From contig CAWACP010000006.1 in the NCBI GenBank assembly GCA_963780655.1, positions 868,001 to 932,000 of the forward strand: a stretch of 64,000 nt of DNA, given 5' to 3'. A program made the position numbers and the translations under genes. The notes under the pieces were generated by a model. It had not been told where the DNA came from, did no database searches, and was given only the letters and a program-made list of their open reading frames with translations. This document shows, piece by piece, positions 32,775 to 41,678 of this stretch. The stretch comes from CAWACP01 sp963780655. GTDB taxonomy: Bacteria > Acidobacteriota > Terriglobia > Bryobacterales > Bryobacteraceae. Each line of letters begins with the position of its first letter. Within the stretch, counting starts at the first letter, position 1.

Positions 32775-34333
32775 TACTGCACTTCGTTCGACGCCTTTAC
32801 CGTGACGATAACAGGGGCATTCGTCCCTTCAGCCAGGAACACCGGTGGGTAATCGGCCGCCAGCGCGGGGTCGGCTGCTTCGTGCTCAGGGTCGTCGCCG
32901 AGATTGCCGATCGGGATCACTCTGAACTCGCCGGGAAAGAGGTGCGCGTAGTGGAATGCGCCGTTCTGGTCCGTCACCTTGCGATCCTGACCCCATTGCC
33001 CAACCAGCATTACCGGAGCGCCCGCCACTGGCTTTCCTTCCCCATCCAGCAGTTTGCCGTCGAGCGCCGCGTTGCCTCGGCCCATTCGGATTTCGAGCGG
33101 CCCAGCGGTCGCCGCATCAAACCAGAAGCCGCGCAGCAGCACCTCCTCGCCGTTCAGCCGCGCCGATGCAGCGGCATCGCCCCTGTACTGCTCGCTCAGG
33201 GACTCGGCCACCGTGCGCTGTACCTCCAGTGTGTAATGGCCAGGGAGAAGCCCTTTGATGGTGAAGGCGCCATCGTCCTCCGTGGTGGCTGAAACGGCAG
33301 GTTCGTTGTTGGCTCTCCTCAGGCCCACTACCATCCGGTGTTTCGGGCCTTCGGCGAAGATCACCGTACCGCTCAATTCATGCTGCTCAGCGGCTTTTGG
33401 CGCCAACTCGACATCCTGAATGTCCGTGTCGCCCACCTGCAGTCTCTGTTCGGCAATCAGATCGCCGGGCCTGAGCGGTCCCCACGACGAACTCGCACGT
33501 AGCAACCAAGTGCCTGGAGGAACATGTCGAACGGTGAAGGAACCGTCGCGCGGGTCCGGCTGAATCAGACGCCGGTCTCCGAAGACGGCGTCCTCCGCCT
33601 GCAGCGAAGTTTCGAGCGGGCGTGTTCCTGGCGGTGTTCGATCGGGGATCAGAAGACGGCCCGAGATCGTTGCGCCCTGTCGACGGGCGAGGCGGAAGTC
33701 GATACCGTGCCGTTCCTGGCCGGCGTCCACCCGCACCCGATTGCCGGGCCTTGGATCGGCGGAACCGCCGTAGTATTGGGGAGCGTAGGCGGCGTCCCAC
33801 TTCGCGATCCTGCCTTCAGGAACGACGCGCACGTAATACCATCCGGGTTCCAGCGACGGAATTCTGTACTCACCCAGATCGTTTACCGTCACTGCGTACT
33901 CTGAGATCAGCTTGCGCTCGCCTTTCGTGAACCACCAGCGCAGCGCCTGGACCCTTACGCCCTCGGCCGGAAACCCGTCTTCATCCTCAACCTTGCCGGA
34001 AATAACGCCTTCGGGGAGAAGACCGAAGCGCACCGACTGGCGCGTCTCGCCCGGTTTGTTCGGAACCGCAACGGTGAGCCCTCGAAAACCCGTTCGGCCA
34101 ATAGAGAGGATCAGGATCGTGACCGGCGGCGGCGCCGACGCTTCGAAGCGGCCCGCGGCGTCGGTGACGGCAACAACGTTGGCCGTCGTCGCGCTGCCGG
34201 CCATGGCGCGAATGACAATGTGCGCTCCGGCAAGCGGAGATCGGTTGACTCGGTTGACGATCTCTCCCTGCACCACGATGGACTGTGCGCAGAGCGCTGC
34301 GCCGCAGATCAGCAATAATGCCGTGAGTTTCAT
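32774..34333 (-). CDS. Exported carboxypeptidase-regulatory-like repeat protein
   Basis: A 519-residue protein with a signal peptide cut near AlaLeuCysAlaGln. It has several transthyretin-like/carboxypeptidase regulatory domains: VQGEIVNRVNRSPLAGAHIVI with DAAGRFEASAPPP, ISGKVEDEDGFPAEGVRVQAL with NDLGEYRIPSLEPGWYYVRVVPEG, LSGTVIFAEG with DDGAFTIKGLLPGHYTLEV, and ALDGKLLDGEGKPVAGAPV with DQNGAFHYAHLFPGEFRVI. These seven-stranded modules bind partners or stabilise surface proteins. It overlaps the upstream paralogue by 4 bases (ATGA) and the DUF2071 gene by one. Confidence 0.82.
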   Translation of the reverse strand: MKLTALLLICGAALCAQSIVVQGEIVNRVNRSPLAGAHIVIRAMAGSATTANVVAVTDAAGRFEASAPPPVTILILSIGRTGFRGLTVAVPNKPGETRQSVRFGLLPEGVISGKVEDEDGFPAEGVRVQALRWWFTKGERKLISEYAVTVNDLGEYRIPSLEPGWYYVRVVPEGRIAKWDAAYAPQYYGGSADPRPGNRVRVDAGQERHGIDFRLARRQGATISGRLLIPDRTPPGTRPLETSLQAEDAVFGDRRLIQPDPRDGSFTVRHVPPGTWLLRASSSWGPLRPGDLIAEQRLQVGDTDIQDVELAPKAAEQHELSGTVIFAEGPKHRMVVGLRRANNEPAVSATTEDDGAFTIKGLLPGHYTLEVQRTVAESLSEQYRGDAAASARLNGEEVLLRGFWFDAATAGPLEIRMGRGNAALDGKLLDGEGKPVAGAPVMLVGQWGQDRKVTDQNGAFHYAHLFPGEFRVIPIGNLGDDPEHEAADPALAADYPPVFLAEGTNAPVIVTVKASNEVQ

Positions 34334-35322
34334 GGGCGCGCTCCTGCCGCCGGCGCGAGCGCAAGCTCGATGCTCAATCCGGTGATGGCTCCGTTCCCCA
34401 CTTCCAGCCGCCGCGAGGCACTGTAGTGAGTGCCGTCCTTCTCGCCGAGAGCATCGGTCCCATCGACATTTGCATTCAGTATGTAAGCGCCGGGTGGAAC
34501 ATCCGTGAATTCGAAGTTGTCGCCACTGATTGTTGCGTTTGGGCCGTACTCATTTCCCGCGCGCCACGGTTCCGGCGCGAGCATGACCCAGACACCAGGA
34601 GCCGGCCCGATCGAAGCCCCTGCCGGCTTCACCAGCCGCCCGGCAATGCGAACGCCGGCGCGACGCACAATACGAATATCGGCCTGAGCCTGCTGACCGG
34701 GGGCAAGTTCGATGGCGGTCGCGGAGGCCTGATCGAGTGCCGTCGGAAAATATGTGGTTCGATAGCTGCTTTCCCAGTCGCCGAATGGCGAAGCACGGCC
34801 AACCACGACGTAGTACATGCCGGGCTGCAACCGCGGGACGCGATATTGGCCGAGATCGTTGGTGTAAACGGGAGGAATCACGGTCGCGCCCTTCGGGCTC
34901 ACGCGAACCGGCAGAATTTCGACCGTACTTTGCGGCCGCGGCAGGCCGTTCGGATCGGTCACCGTGCCGCTGATGACCGCGTATCGAGTGAGAGCCAGGG
35001 TCAGTTTCGTCGGCGCGTCAACGACCACCGGCGCACGCGAATACTCGTCGGACTCGGTGAATCCCGGCCGATCCGCCTCAATCAGATAAGCGCCTGCCGT
35101 CAGGTGGGCGAAATGGAACTGCCCTGCTGCGTCTGTGCGCACGAAGATCGGATCATCGCTGCTACGCTGGATGCGCACCCGCGCTTCCGCAACCGGCGAC
35201 CCGCTGGTTTTATCGACTACGCTGCCTTCGAGGGTAATTTCCGACCGGGCCTGAGCCGGAGCCCTGACGCTCGCTGCGCTGAACAGCACAACGAGCGCGA
35301 AATACAGCTGTCGATGCGTCAT
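34330..35322 (-). CDS. Exported carboxypeptidase-regulatory-like protein, shorter paralogue
   Basis: A 330-residue protein from ATG 35322, which opens a signal peptide (MTHRQLYFALVVLFSAASVRAPAQA); the longer frame to 35388 has none. Two regulatory-like modules are clear: LEGSVVDKTSGSPVAEARVRI with DAAGQFHFAHLTAGAYLIEA, and ISGTVTDPNGLPRPQSTVEI with NDLGQYRVPRLQPGMYYVVVG. The C-terminal third has FEFTDVPPGAYILNANVDG. It is the first gene of the operon with the longer paralogue and DUF2071. The motif NDLGxYRxPxLxPGxYYV is shared by both proteins, so they arose by duplication. Confidence 0.8.
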   Translation of the reverse strand: MTHRQLYFALVVLFSAASVRAPAQARSEITLEGSVVDKTSGSPVAEARVRIQRSSDDPIFVRTDAAGQFHFAHLTAGAYLIEADRPGFTESDEYSRAPVVVDAPTKLTLALTRYAVISGTVTDPNGLPRPQSTVEILPVRVSPKGATVIPPVYTNDLGQYRVPRLQPGMYYVVVGRASPFGDWESSYRTTYFPTALDQASATAIELAPGQQAQADIRIVRRAGVRIAGRLVKPAGASIGPAPGVWVMLAPEPWRAGNEYGPNATISGDNFEFTDVPPGAYILNANVDGTDALGEKDGTHYSASRRLEVGNGAITGLSIELALAPAAGARP

Positions 35323-35363
35323 ATTGCATCCTGATTGACAACAATAGCAGGTATTTCCTGAAT

Positions 35364-36347
35364 CTACACTGCCCGCGATTGCAGCCATTCCACGGTGCGC
35401 GCGACGCCTTCTTCGAAAGAGACCGCCGGAGCGAAGCCGAAGTCGCGCCGTGCGGCGTCGGCCCTATACTCCTGATTGCGCGCGAACAGCAGGACGGCGT
35501 GACGCGTCAGCAGCGGACGTCCGGGCAGACGCAGGGCCCCGTGCATTAATTCCATTGCGCGCGCCAGCGGCAGGGCGACGCTCGACGGCAGGTTGAGCCA
35601 GGGCCGCCGCAGTCTCATGCCGCCGGCCAGCTTATCGACGTAGGCACGCCATGAAGCGCCCGTGCCATCCGCGATGTTGTAGGCGCATCCGAGCGTCGCC
35701 GGCGATGCCGCCGCCGCGATCATCGCTTCAGCCACCGTGTCGACGTACGCAAACCCGCCGGGCGCACGGCCTCCATCGATTACCAGCATCGAGCCTGCGC
35801 GGATATGCTTTGCAATCTCGACGGCAAAGTCCTTGCTGCGCGGTCCGTAAATGGTGGCGGGACGAATCACCGTAACCGGCAACCCATCGCGCCAGGCCGC
35901 CCACACCAGCGCCTCCCCCGCGCATTTCGTGCTGTTGTAGGGCAGGCCGCAATCGACCGGGGGATGCGACTCGTCGCAGGGTACGCGAGGGTAGCCGTAG
36001 ACGTCTGTCGTGCTCACGTGCACGAACCGCTCGAGGCCGCCCATGCGTCGAGCCGCGGCCAGCAGGTTCGCCACGCCGGTTACGTTGGCTTCTTCGAACA
36101 GGCGCCGGGGCCCCCAGTCCGCCGAGTGCGCGGCGCAATGAAACACGTGCGTTCGGCCGCGAACAGCGTCGTCGAGCGCCCCACCATCGGACAATGCTCC
36201 GCGCACGATCCGGATCGGGTAACCATCGAAATGCCGCAGGTCCGCGCGAGCGCGCGCCAGAACAGTGACCTCTTCGCCGCGGTGCGCGAGAATCTGCGCG
36301 AGCCGTCCGCCAAGAAACCCGCTTGCCCCGGTTACGAGCGCCCGCAT
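35364..36347 (-). CDS. NAD(P)-dependent epimerase/dehydratase family protein
   Basis: A 327-residue extended SDR. The dinucleotide loop is TGASGFLGG at residue 6; FHCAAHSADWG and VSTTDVYGYP follow, with the catalytic YNSTK near residue 137. The C-terminal part (FAYVDTVAEAMIAA, YNIADG) is that of the 3-beta-hydroxysteroid dehydrogenase/NAD-epimerase group. Likely substrates are nucleotide sugars or isoprenoid-like alcohols; nothing in the context decides. The stop lies 42 bases from the start of the carboxypeptidase-regulatory-like gene. Confidence 0.87.
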   Translation of the reverse strand: MRALVTGASGFLGGRLAQILAHRGEEVTVLARARADLRHFDGYPIRIVRGALSDGGALDDAVRGRTHVFHCAAHSADWGPRRLFEEANVTGVANLLAAARRMGGLERFVHVSTTDVYGYPRVPCDESHPPVDCGLPYNSTKCAGEALVWAAWRDGLPVTVIRPATIYGPRSKDFAVEIAKHIRAGSMLVIDGGRAPGGFAYVDTVAEAMIAAAASPATLGCAYNIADGTGASWRAYVDKLAGGMRLRRPWLNLPSSVALPLARAMELMHGALRLPGRPLLTRHAVLLFARNQEYRADAARRDFGFAPAVSFEEGVARTVEWLQSRAV

Positions 36348-36386
36348 GTACCGCCAGTGTATAGCGGGTTTTGATACGCTGTGGCC

Positions 36387-37421
36387 ATGCCGAAAGCAGC
36401 CACAGCTACGAAGACTGCCCGTACGAAACGATCGAAAGCCGAAGTGGAAAAGGAATTCGAAGATATCCGTCAGGATCTGGAATCGGCGAAGGATACGGCT
36501 GCGGCCACCACGCGGGAAGCCGAGCGCATGCGCGAACAGGAGATTCGCGAATCCGTGCAGGACCTGACCGTGGAAACGGCCGCCGGCAGAATCTCAACGC
36601 TGACGCTCGATGTTTCGCGCACACTGAGCCGCCTCTCCAACGATCTGATCGGTGAGGTGAACCGACTGGCTGCTGTCCGCGCCGCCGTCGAACTCGAACA
36701 GAAGGAACTCGCGCGGCTGCACAATATCGACATCGCAGCCACTGCGCTCGACCAGCTTGTGGAAGAGCACGGACGTCGCCAGCAGGAACTCGATGCCGAG
36801 ATCGCTGCAAAGCGCGCGCAGTGGGAAGAAGAGGCCAGAACCACGGAACGCGAACGCAAGGAGCAGGAAGAGGCTCAGCGCAAACAGCGCCAGAGAGAAA
36901 ACGAGGATTTCGAGTACCGGCGCAATATCGAGCGCCGCAAAGCTCAGGAGAAGTACGAGGAGGAGCAGCGCCAGCTCGAAAAGCGCAATGAGGAGAAGCA
37001 GGAGAAGCTCGAGCGAAGCTGGCAGGAGCGCGAGCAGACGGTGAAGGCACAGGAAGAGGAACTAAAGTGCCTCCGCCAGGAATCGGCCTCATTCAACGAA
37101 CGGCTGAAGACCGAGCGGGAGCAGGCAGCCGCCGACGCCGTCCGCGCCGCGACAGCGAAGCTGGACCAGGAGATCCTTATCCTGCGAAAAGACGCCGAGA
37201 ATGACAAGCGTCTTGCCGAACTGCAGATTCGGACGCTGGACGGCGCCATCGCGCGGCAGAACGAACAGATCGCGATGCTGCAAAAGCAATTGAACGATGC
37301 GCGCCTGCAGGTTCAGGATATAGCCATCAAGACCATCGAGAGCTCAGCCGGCGCCACCGCTCTGGCTCACGTAAACCAGATCGCGATGGAGCAGGCGAAA
37401 ACGCGCTCACCGCAGGGGTGA
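36387..37421 (+). CDS. Long coiled-coil protein of unknown function
   Basis: A 344-residue protein without signal or membrane segment. After a basic start it is almost wholly helical: a mixed helix (40-150), then an extremely charged single helix rich in Glu, Arg, Lys and Gln (RERKEQEEAQRKQRQRENED through EEKQEKLERSWQEREQTV, about 150-225), then a regular leucine-heptad coiled coil (LDQEILILRKDAENDKRLAELQIRTLDGAIARQNEQIAMLQKQL). No family is recognised. The start is ATG 36387; GTG 36381 is in frame. It is divergent from the epimerase and probably monocistronic. A cytoplasmic filament or scaffold role is a guess from shape alone. Confidence 0.65.
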   Translation: MPKAATATKTARTKRSKAEVEKEFEDIRQDLESAKDTAAATTREAERMREQEIRESVQDLTVETAAGRISTLTLDVSRTLSRLSNDLIGEVNRLAAVRAAVELEQKELARLHNIDIAATALDQLVEEHGRRQQELDAEIAAKRAQWEEEARTTERERKEQEEAQRKQRQRENEDFEYRRNIERRKAQEKYEEEQRQLEKRNEEKQEKLERSWQEREQTVKAQEEELKCLRQESASFNERLKTEREQAAADAVRAATAKLDQEILILRKDAENDKRLAELQIRTLDGAIARQNEQIAMLQKQLNDARLQVQDIAIKTIESSAGATALAHVNQIAMEQAKTRSPQG

Positions 37422-37454
37422 GGGTCCGGTTGAGCAGTCCCTGGCCTGCAGAGG

Positions 37455-38294
37455 CTATTTCGCTGGGTGCGCGAGCGGCGGAGCCAATTGCTCCTTATCC
37501 GATCCCTGCCCGGACGGCGTCGATACCTCATCGCCGAACTTGATGTTCACGTCGCTCTTGAACTGCTTGTAGTCCTCGTACTTGATGATCTGCTTGATCC
37601 GCTGCGGACCCTGGTCGAAGTTGAGCGTGTCGTTCGCGTACGTGTAGGTGGGAAACCAGTACTTGCCGTCAATCTGCTCGCGATAAGTCTCGAACTTGGG
37701 GAACTGCTGGCCCTTTGACTTCCTGATATCGCCGACGCCGCGCCCGTATGTCTTGACGATCTGGAAATCCCGGTCGTCCACCCAGATCTGTCCGGAGAAG
37801 TAGCGCTTGCCTGGCGTGTCGATCGACTTCGGCTTCACCGCGAAGACGTAACACGGCACCTCGTCCACCTGCTCGTGGCCCAGATACCGGATGTAGTAAT
37901 TCGGAATCTCACTGGTGGTGAGCACGAACGGCATGACGTCGCGAATATCCTCAATGTCCTCGGGCGTCATGATGATGTTCTGCAGCGTATTTACAGGAGC
38001 GTACACAACCTTTTCGGTGCGCTTGCCATCGGGGTTGAAAACGATATCGCTGGTCTCCCGGTAGCTGCCGCCGGGCGTGCCGCTGGGATCCAGTTCCTCT
38101 ACCTTTACGGTCTGGCGATACGTGTAGTTCTCTCTCGCGCGTGCGAAGGCCGCCTCTTTGGCCGCGAACTTCGTGATGATCTGGTCGATTTGTTCCTGAG
38201 ACAGGTGGTGGTCGGCAGATGCCGTCCCACTGTCCGCCACAGCCAGGCCGGGGATCAGGAACAACGGTAGCAGAGTACAGATAAACAGACGCAT
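37455..38294 (-). CDS. Exported LolA-like/outer-membrane lipoprotein-sorting-type protein
   Basis: A 279-residue protein from ATG 38294, which opens the signal peptide LFICTLLPLFLIPGLAVA. The mature protein starts with a helix (QEQIDQIITKFAAKEAAFARARENYTYRQTVKVEEL), then strands with RETSDIVFNPDGKRTEKVVYAP and the pair IPNYYIRYLGHEQVDEVPCYVFAVKPK and FSGQIWVDDRDFQIVKTYGRG, which resemble the half-barrel of LolA/LolB and MucB-type proteins. It ends with a charged, Gln-rich tail. Its gene is convergent with the coiled-coil gene (33 bases) and 42 bases after the acyl-CoA dehydrogenase start region, in the same direction. Role unknown. Confidence 0.68.
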   Translation of the reverse strand: MRLFICTLLPLFLIPGLAVADSGTASADHHLSQEQIDQIITKFAAKEAAFARARENYTYRQTVKVEELDPSGTPGGSYRETSDIVFNPDGKRTEKVVYAPVNTLQNIIMTPEDIEDIRDVMPFVLTTSEIPNYYIRYLGHEQVDEVPCYVFAVKPKSIDTPGKRYFSGQIWVDDRDFQIVKTYGRGVGDIRKSKGQQFPKFETYREQIDGKYWFPTYTYANDTLNFDQGPQRIKQIIKYEDYKQFKSDVNIKFGDEVSTPSGQGSDKEQLAPPLAHPAK

Positions 38295-38336
38295 GGTTCT
38301 CCCGCTCTCCCCTGGACGGTTTTCGAGCCTCAACGG

Positions 38337-39539
38337 TTACTTCGACGCCGTGCCCGAACCAAGGAGCTGTTTCGCGATGGTGACCATCTGCATGTTGCTG
38401 GTGCCCTCGTAGATGCGGCCGATCTTGGCATCGCGGTACAGCTTCTCCACCGGATAATCTTTCGTAAACCCCACGCCTCCAAGCACTTCCACCGCGCTTG
38501 AGGCATTCGTCTCGGCCACCTGGGACGCGAACAGCTTGGCCATCGCGGCTTCCGTGACAAACGGCTGGCCGGCATCGCGCATCCGCGCGGCGTTGTACAC
38601 GAGAAGCCGGGCCGCCTCGGCATTGGTAGCCATCCGCGCGATTTCGAACTGCACGCCCTGGAACTCCGCGATGGGCTTTCCGAACTGCTCTCGCTGTTTC
38701 GCGTACGCCGTGGCATGATGCAGCGCGCCCTCGGCCAGACCGGCCATCTGCGCGCCGATTCCGATACGCCCTTCGTTCAGCGTCTCGATGGCGATCCGGT
38801 ACCCGCGCCCGACCTCGCCCAGCACATTCGCCGCGGGGACCTGGCAATCGTCCAGAATCAGCTCGCAGGTGGACGAAGCGCGGATGCCCAGCTTGTCCTC
38901 CTTCTTCCCCACCTTGAAGCCAGCAAACTCGCGCTCCACGATGAAGCACGTGATGCCTTTGTAGCCCGCCTCCGGATTCGCGTTGGCGAAGACGAGGTAG
39001 ATGCCGGCTTCGGCCGCATTGGTGATCCAGAGCTTCCGCCCGGTGAGCCGGAACGAATCGCCATCGCGGACGGCCCGAGTGGCGAGGGCGAAGGCGTCCG
39101 ATCCTGAACCCGCCTCCGACAAGGCGAACGAGCCCACCGTATCGGCCGCCAACCGCGGCAGGTACTGCGACTTCTGCGCTTCCGTGCCCCAGCGCAGCAG
39201 AACATTATTGACGATGGTGTTCTGGACGTCCACGATCACCGCCGCCGACGGATCCACCTCTGCGATCGCTTCGATAGCCAGCACGGCAAGGAAGAACGAA
39301 CCTCCCTGCCCGCCATACTGCTCGGGGATCTCTATCCCCATCAGGCCCAGCTCGAACATCTCGCCGATCAGATCGCGGCGAAACACTCCCGCTTCGTCCA
39401 TCTCGCGGACGTGCGGCGCGATGCGCTCCCGCGCGAACCTGCGCACGACGTCACGGAACATCCCTTCTTCATCGCTCAGGGATGTGAGCGGCAGAGCGGC
39501 TCGGCTCTCGCCCAGGGATACGCCGGTCTGAGTGCCCAT
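38337..39539 (-). CDS. Acyl-CoA dehydrogenase
   Basis: A 400-residue flavoenzyme that makes the trans-2,3 double bond of acyl-CoA in fatty-acid oxidation. Motifs: FALSEAGSGSDAFAL and LWITNAAEAGIYLVFA for FAD and substrate, YKGITCFIVERE, EDKLGIRASSTCELILDDCQVP, FGKPIAEFQGVQFEIARM, VLGGVGFTKDYPVEKLYRDAKIGRIYEGTSNMQ, whose YEGT Glu is the catalytic base of short-chain enzymes. Length and motif order fit butyryl-CoA dehydrogenase-type members. No other beta-oxidation gene is adjacent. Divergent from the amidase operon, with 30 bases between starts. Confidence 0.92.
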   Translation of the reverse strand: MGTQTGVSLGESRAALPLTSLSDEEGMFRDVVRRFARERIAPHVREMDEAGVFRRDLIGEMFELGLMGIEIPEQYGGQGGSFFLAVLAIEAIAEVDPSAAVIVDVQNTIVNNVLLRWGTEAQKSQYLPRLAADTVGSFALSEAGSGSDAFALATRAVRDGDSFRLTGRKLWITNAAEAGIYLVFANANPEAGYKGITCFIVEREFAGFKVGKKEDKLGIRASSTCELILDDCQVPAANVLGEVGRGYRIAIETLNEGRIGIGAQMAGLAEGALHHATAYAKQREQFGKPIAEFQGVQFEIARMATNAEAARLLVYNAARMRDAGQPFVTEAAMAKLFASQVAETNASSAVEVLGGVGFTKDYPVEKLYRDAKIGRIYEGTSNMQMVTIAKQLLGSGTASK

Positions 39540-39569
39540 AGTGCTGTCTCATTGTAGAATGACGCTCGG

Positions 39570-39731
39570 ATGATAGACACCGGTGTACCTGACGAGCAGA
39601 TCGCCCGCGTGGCGCCAATTCTCGAGAAGCTGCGAGCCGAGCTGGCCGCGGCCGTGGCGGCGCTGCTTCCCGACTCCGAAATGGCCATCGACCTCGAGCT
39701 TGCCGAACCGGCGGCGGAGGACGAGGAATGA
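39570..39731 (+). CDS. Small acidic protein coupled to the amidase gene
   Basis: A 53-residue frame from ATG 39570 that ends in an ATGA overlap with the amidase start at 39728. The sequence MIDTGVPDEQIARVAPILEKLRAEL followed by a second helix and an acidic tail predicts two amphipathic helices. In domain plan it recalls the short partners of amidases, such as GatC, but no clear similarity to GatC is visible. Codon use matches its neighbours and the overlap is exact, so I think it is a real gene. It probably either binds the amidase or merely couples its translation. Confidence 0.6.
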   Translation: MIDTGVPDEQIARVAPILEKLRAELAAAVAALLPDSEMAIDLELAEPAAEDEE

Positions 39732-41038
39732 CCGTCACCGAAGCGGCCGAAGCGCTCGCGGCCGGCCGAACCTCATCTGTTGAGCTGACCCGCGCCTGTC
39801 TCGATCGCATCGCGAAGCGCAACCCGGAGATCAACGCGTTCATCACGGTGACCGACGACGAGGCGCTCGCTCGGGCTGAGGAAATGGATCGGGAAATCAG
39901 CCGCGACCGCATTCGCAGTCGCCTCCACGGGATTCCGTTCGCGCACAAAGACAACATCATGACTGCCGGTGTCCGTACCACCAGCGGCTCCAAAGTCTTC
40001 GCCGACCTCGTGCCGGAGCGCGATGCGAAGGTGGCCCGCCTCCTGAACGAAGCCGGAGCCGTGCTGATTGGCAAGACCAACCTGCACGAACTGGCCTACG
40101 GGATCACGTCGGACAATCCACACTACGGCGCGGTCCGCAATCCGCACGATCGCGAGAGAATCCCCGGCGGCTCAAGCGGCGGATCGGCCGCTGCCGTTGC
40201 GGATGGCATGTGCCTGCTGGCGACCGGCACCGACACGGGCGGTTCCATTCGCATCCCGGCGTCGTACTGCGGCGTGGTGGGCATGAAGCCCAGCTATGGT
40301 CTGGTGAGCCGGGCTGGGGTGCAGCCGCTCGGCATCACTCTCGACCATGTTGGCGCGCTGGCGCCCTGTGTTCGCGACGCCGCCATTGCGCTCGAGTGCA
40401 TGTCGGGCCAACCCATGCACATGGAGGAGCACCCCTCGCTCCGCGGCGTCATTATCGGGGTTCCCGAGACGTTCTACTTCGAGGACATCGACGAGAACGT
40501 CAGCCGCGCGGTGCGCCGCGCAGTCGAGGTCTGCGCGCGCGAAGGAGCGGAGATACAGGACGTAACGATTCCCGATATCGGCGCGCTGAATGCCGTCAGC
40601 CGCGCCATCCTGCTGGCCGAGGCCGCTTCCATCTACAGCGACCCATCCCTGCGCCGTGAGGATTTCGGCGATGACGTCCTTGCGCTCCTCGACCAGGGCC
40701 GGCTGCTGCCGGCCGTGGATTACGTGAATGCACAGCGGCTGCGGAAGGTGTTTCTGAACCACTTCGAAGGCCTGCTGCAAATCGTGGATGTGCTGCTGAC
40801 TCCGGCGACGCCCATCACGGCGCCTCGCATCGGCCAAAGGGAAGTTGAGCCGTGGGGCGATGTCCGCCTGACCACGACGCGGCTGGTGCGCGGCATCAAC
40901 GCGATCGGGTTTCCAGCGCTCTCGATGCCGTGCGGCCGGTACAATGGCCTGCCGATCGGACTGCAGTTAATCGCCGGACCGAATCGCGACGCCGATCTGC
41001 TCAATGCCGCCGCCGCTCTGGAGGATGCGTTATCGTGA
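39728..41038 (+). CDS. Amidase signature family enzyme
   Basis: A 436-residue hydrolase with the full Ser-Ser-Lys triad: Lys in FAHKDN (about residue 73), the cis-Ser in IPGGSSGGSAAAV (about 148) and the nucleophile Ser in TGTDTGGSIRIPA (about 172). The order of the remaining motifs (TNLHELAYGITSDNPHYGAVRNP, GVVGMKPSYGLVSRAGV, DHVGALAP) is close to GatA, though it lacks adjacent gatB. It could be a general amidase or a GatA-like subunit. It is part of a three-gene operon with overlaps on both sides. Confidence 0.88.
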   Translation: MTVTEAAEALAAGRTSSVELTRACLDRIAKRNPEINAFITVTDDEALARAEEMDREISRDRIRSRLHGIPFAHKDNIMTAGVRTTSGSKVFADLVPERDAKVARLLNEAGAVLIGKTNLHELAYGITSDNPHYGAVRNPHDRERIPGGSSGGSAAAVADGMCLLATGTDTGGSIRIPASYCGVVGMKPSYGLVSRAGVQPLGITLDHVGALAPCVRDAAIALECMSGQPMHMEEHPSLRGVIIGVPETFYFEDIDENVSRAVRRAVEVCAREGAEIQDVTIPDIGALNAVSRAILLAEAASIYSDPSLRREDFGDDVLALLDQGRLLPAVDYVNAQRLRKVFLNHFEGLLQIVDVLLTPATPITAPRIGQREVEPWGDVRLTTTRLVRGINAIGFPALSMPCGRYNGLPIGLQLIAGPNRDADLLNAAAALEDALS

Positions 41039-41547
41039 GTGCGCCGAAGATCCTGCTGATTCGTCACGCCGAGAAACCGGATGAGACCGGCTCAGGCGTC
41101 ACCGCGGAGGGCCGTCCATCGGACAAGAGCCTGAACGTTCGCGGCTGGCAGCGGGCGGGGGCGCTGGCGCCGTTCTTCGCCGGTTCGAATACGCCGCGCT
41201 TCCTGTTGGCATCGCACAGCTCCAGCGATCGGCCTCGCGAAACACTGATTCCGTTGTCGGCGAAACTCGGAGTCGCGATTAATACCGATTTCGGCAAAGG
41301 CGACGAGGCCAGGCTCGCCGAGACCGCGAAATCCTGCGATGGAGTCGTGCTGATCTCCTGGCAGCATGAGTTCATGGCCGCGGTGGCCAACGCGATTCTC
41401 GGCGATGGGACTACCGCGCCGCAGGAGTGGCCGAAGAACAGATTCGACTTAGTCTGGATCTTCACTCTGGATGGCGCCGCAGCGAGGTATGCCTTCACAC
41501 AAATGCCGCAAATGCTGCTCGCGGGCGACAGCGACCAGGTAATCTGA
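41035..41547 (+). CDS. Histidine phosphatase family protein
   Basis: A 170-residue protein from GTG 41035, which overlaps the amidase stop (GTGA). It begins with KILLIRHAEKPDE, the RHG/RHAE motif of the phosphoglycerate mutase-like branch; the phosphohistidine would be His near residue 11. LASHSSSDRPRETLIPLSAKLG holds the Arg that binds phosphate, and LISWQHEFMAAVANAIL supplies the second His. Substrate unknown. The function need not relate to the amidase, but the overlaps imply joint expression. Confidence 0.82.
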   Translation: MSAPKILLIRHAEKPDETGSGVTAEGRPSDKSLNVRGWQRAGALAPFFAGSNTPRFLLASHSSSDRPRETLIPLSAKLGVAINTDFGKGDEARLAETAKSCDGVVLISWQHEFMAAVANAILGDGTTAPQEWPKNRFDLVWIFTLDGAAARYAFTQMPQMLLAGDSDQVI

Positions 41548-41586
41548 CCCATATCCGCCACCTGTTGCCTGCATTAATTCCGCGTG

Positions 41587-41616
41587 GCGCAGACGATCGT
41601 CTTCTGTCGTCTGCGC
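41587..41616. terminator. Hairpin between convergent genes
   Basis: A perfect 10-bp stem GCGCAGACGA/TCGTCTGCGC with a 10-base loop in the 131 bases between the convergent histidine phosphatase and ADOP genes. No T-run follows in either direction, so it is a candidate bidirectional terminator or a member of the dispersed palindromes. Bases 41620-41660 add a CGGCAGACC and GCCTGCCCCAC fragment of the same style. Confidence 0.5.
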
Positions 41617-41678
41617 TCTCGGCCGGCAGACCACGAAAAGGGGCGATGGCCTGCCCCACGGGGACAGCAGCGGCCACC

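Noticed and set aside
39728..41038. A gatCAB operon
   Set aside because: The amidase is GatA-like but no gatB follows and the small upstream protein is not clearly GatC.
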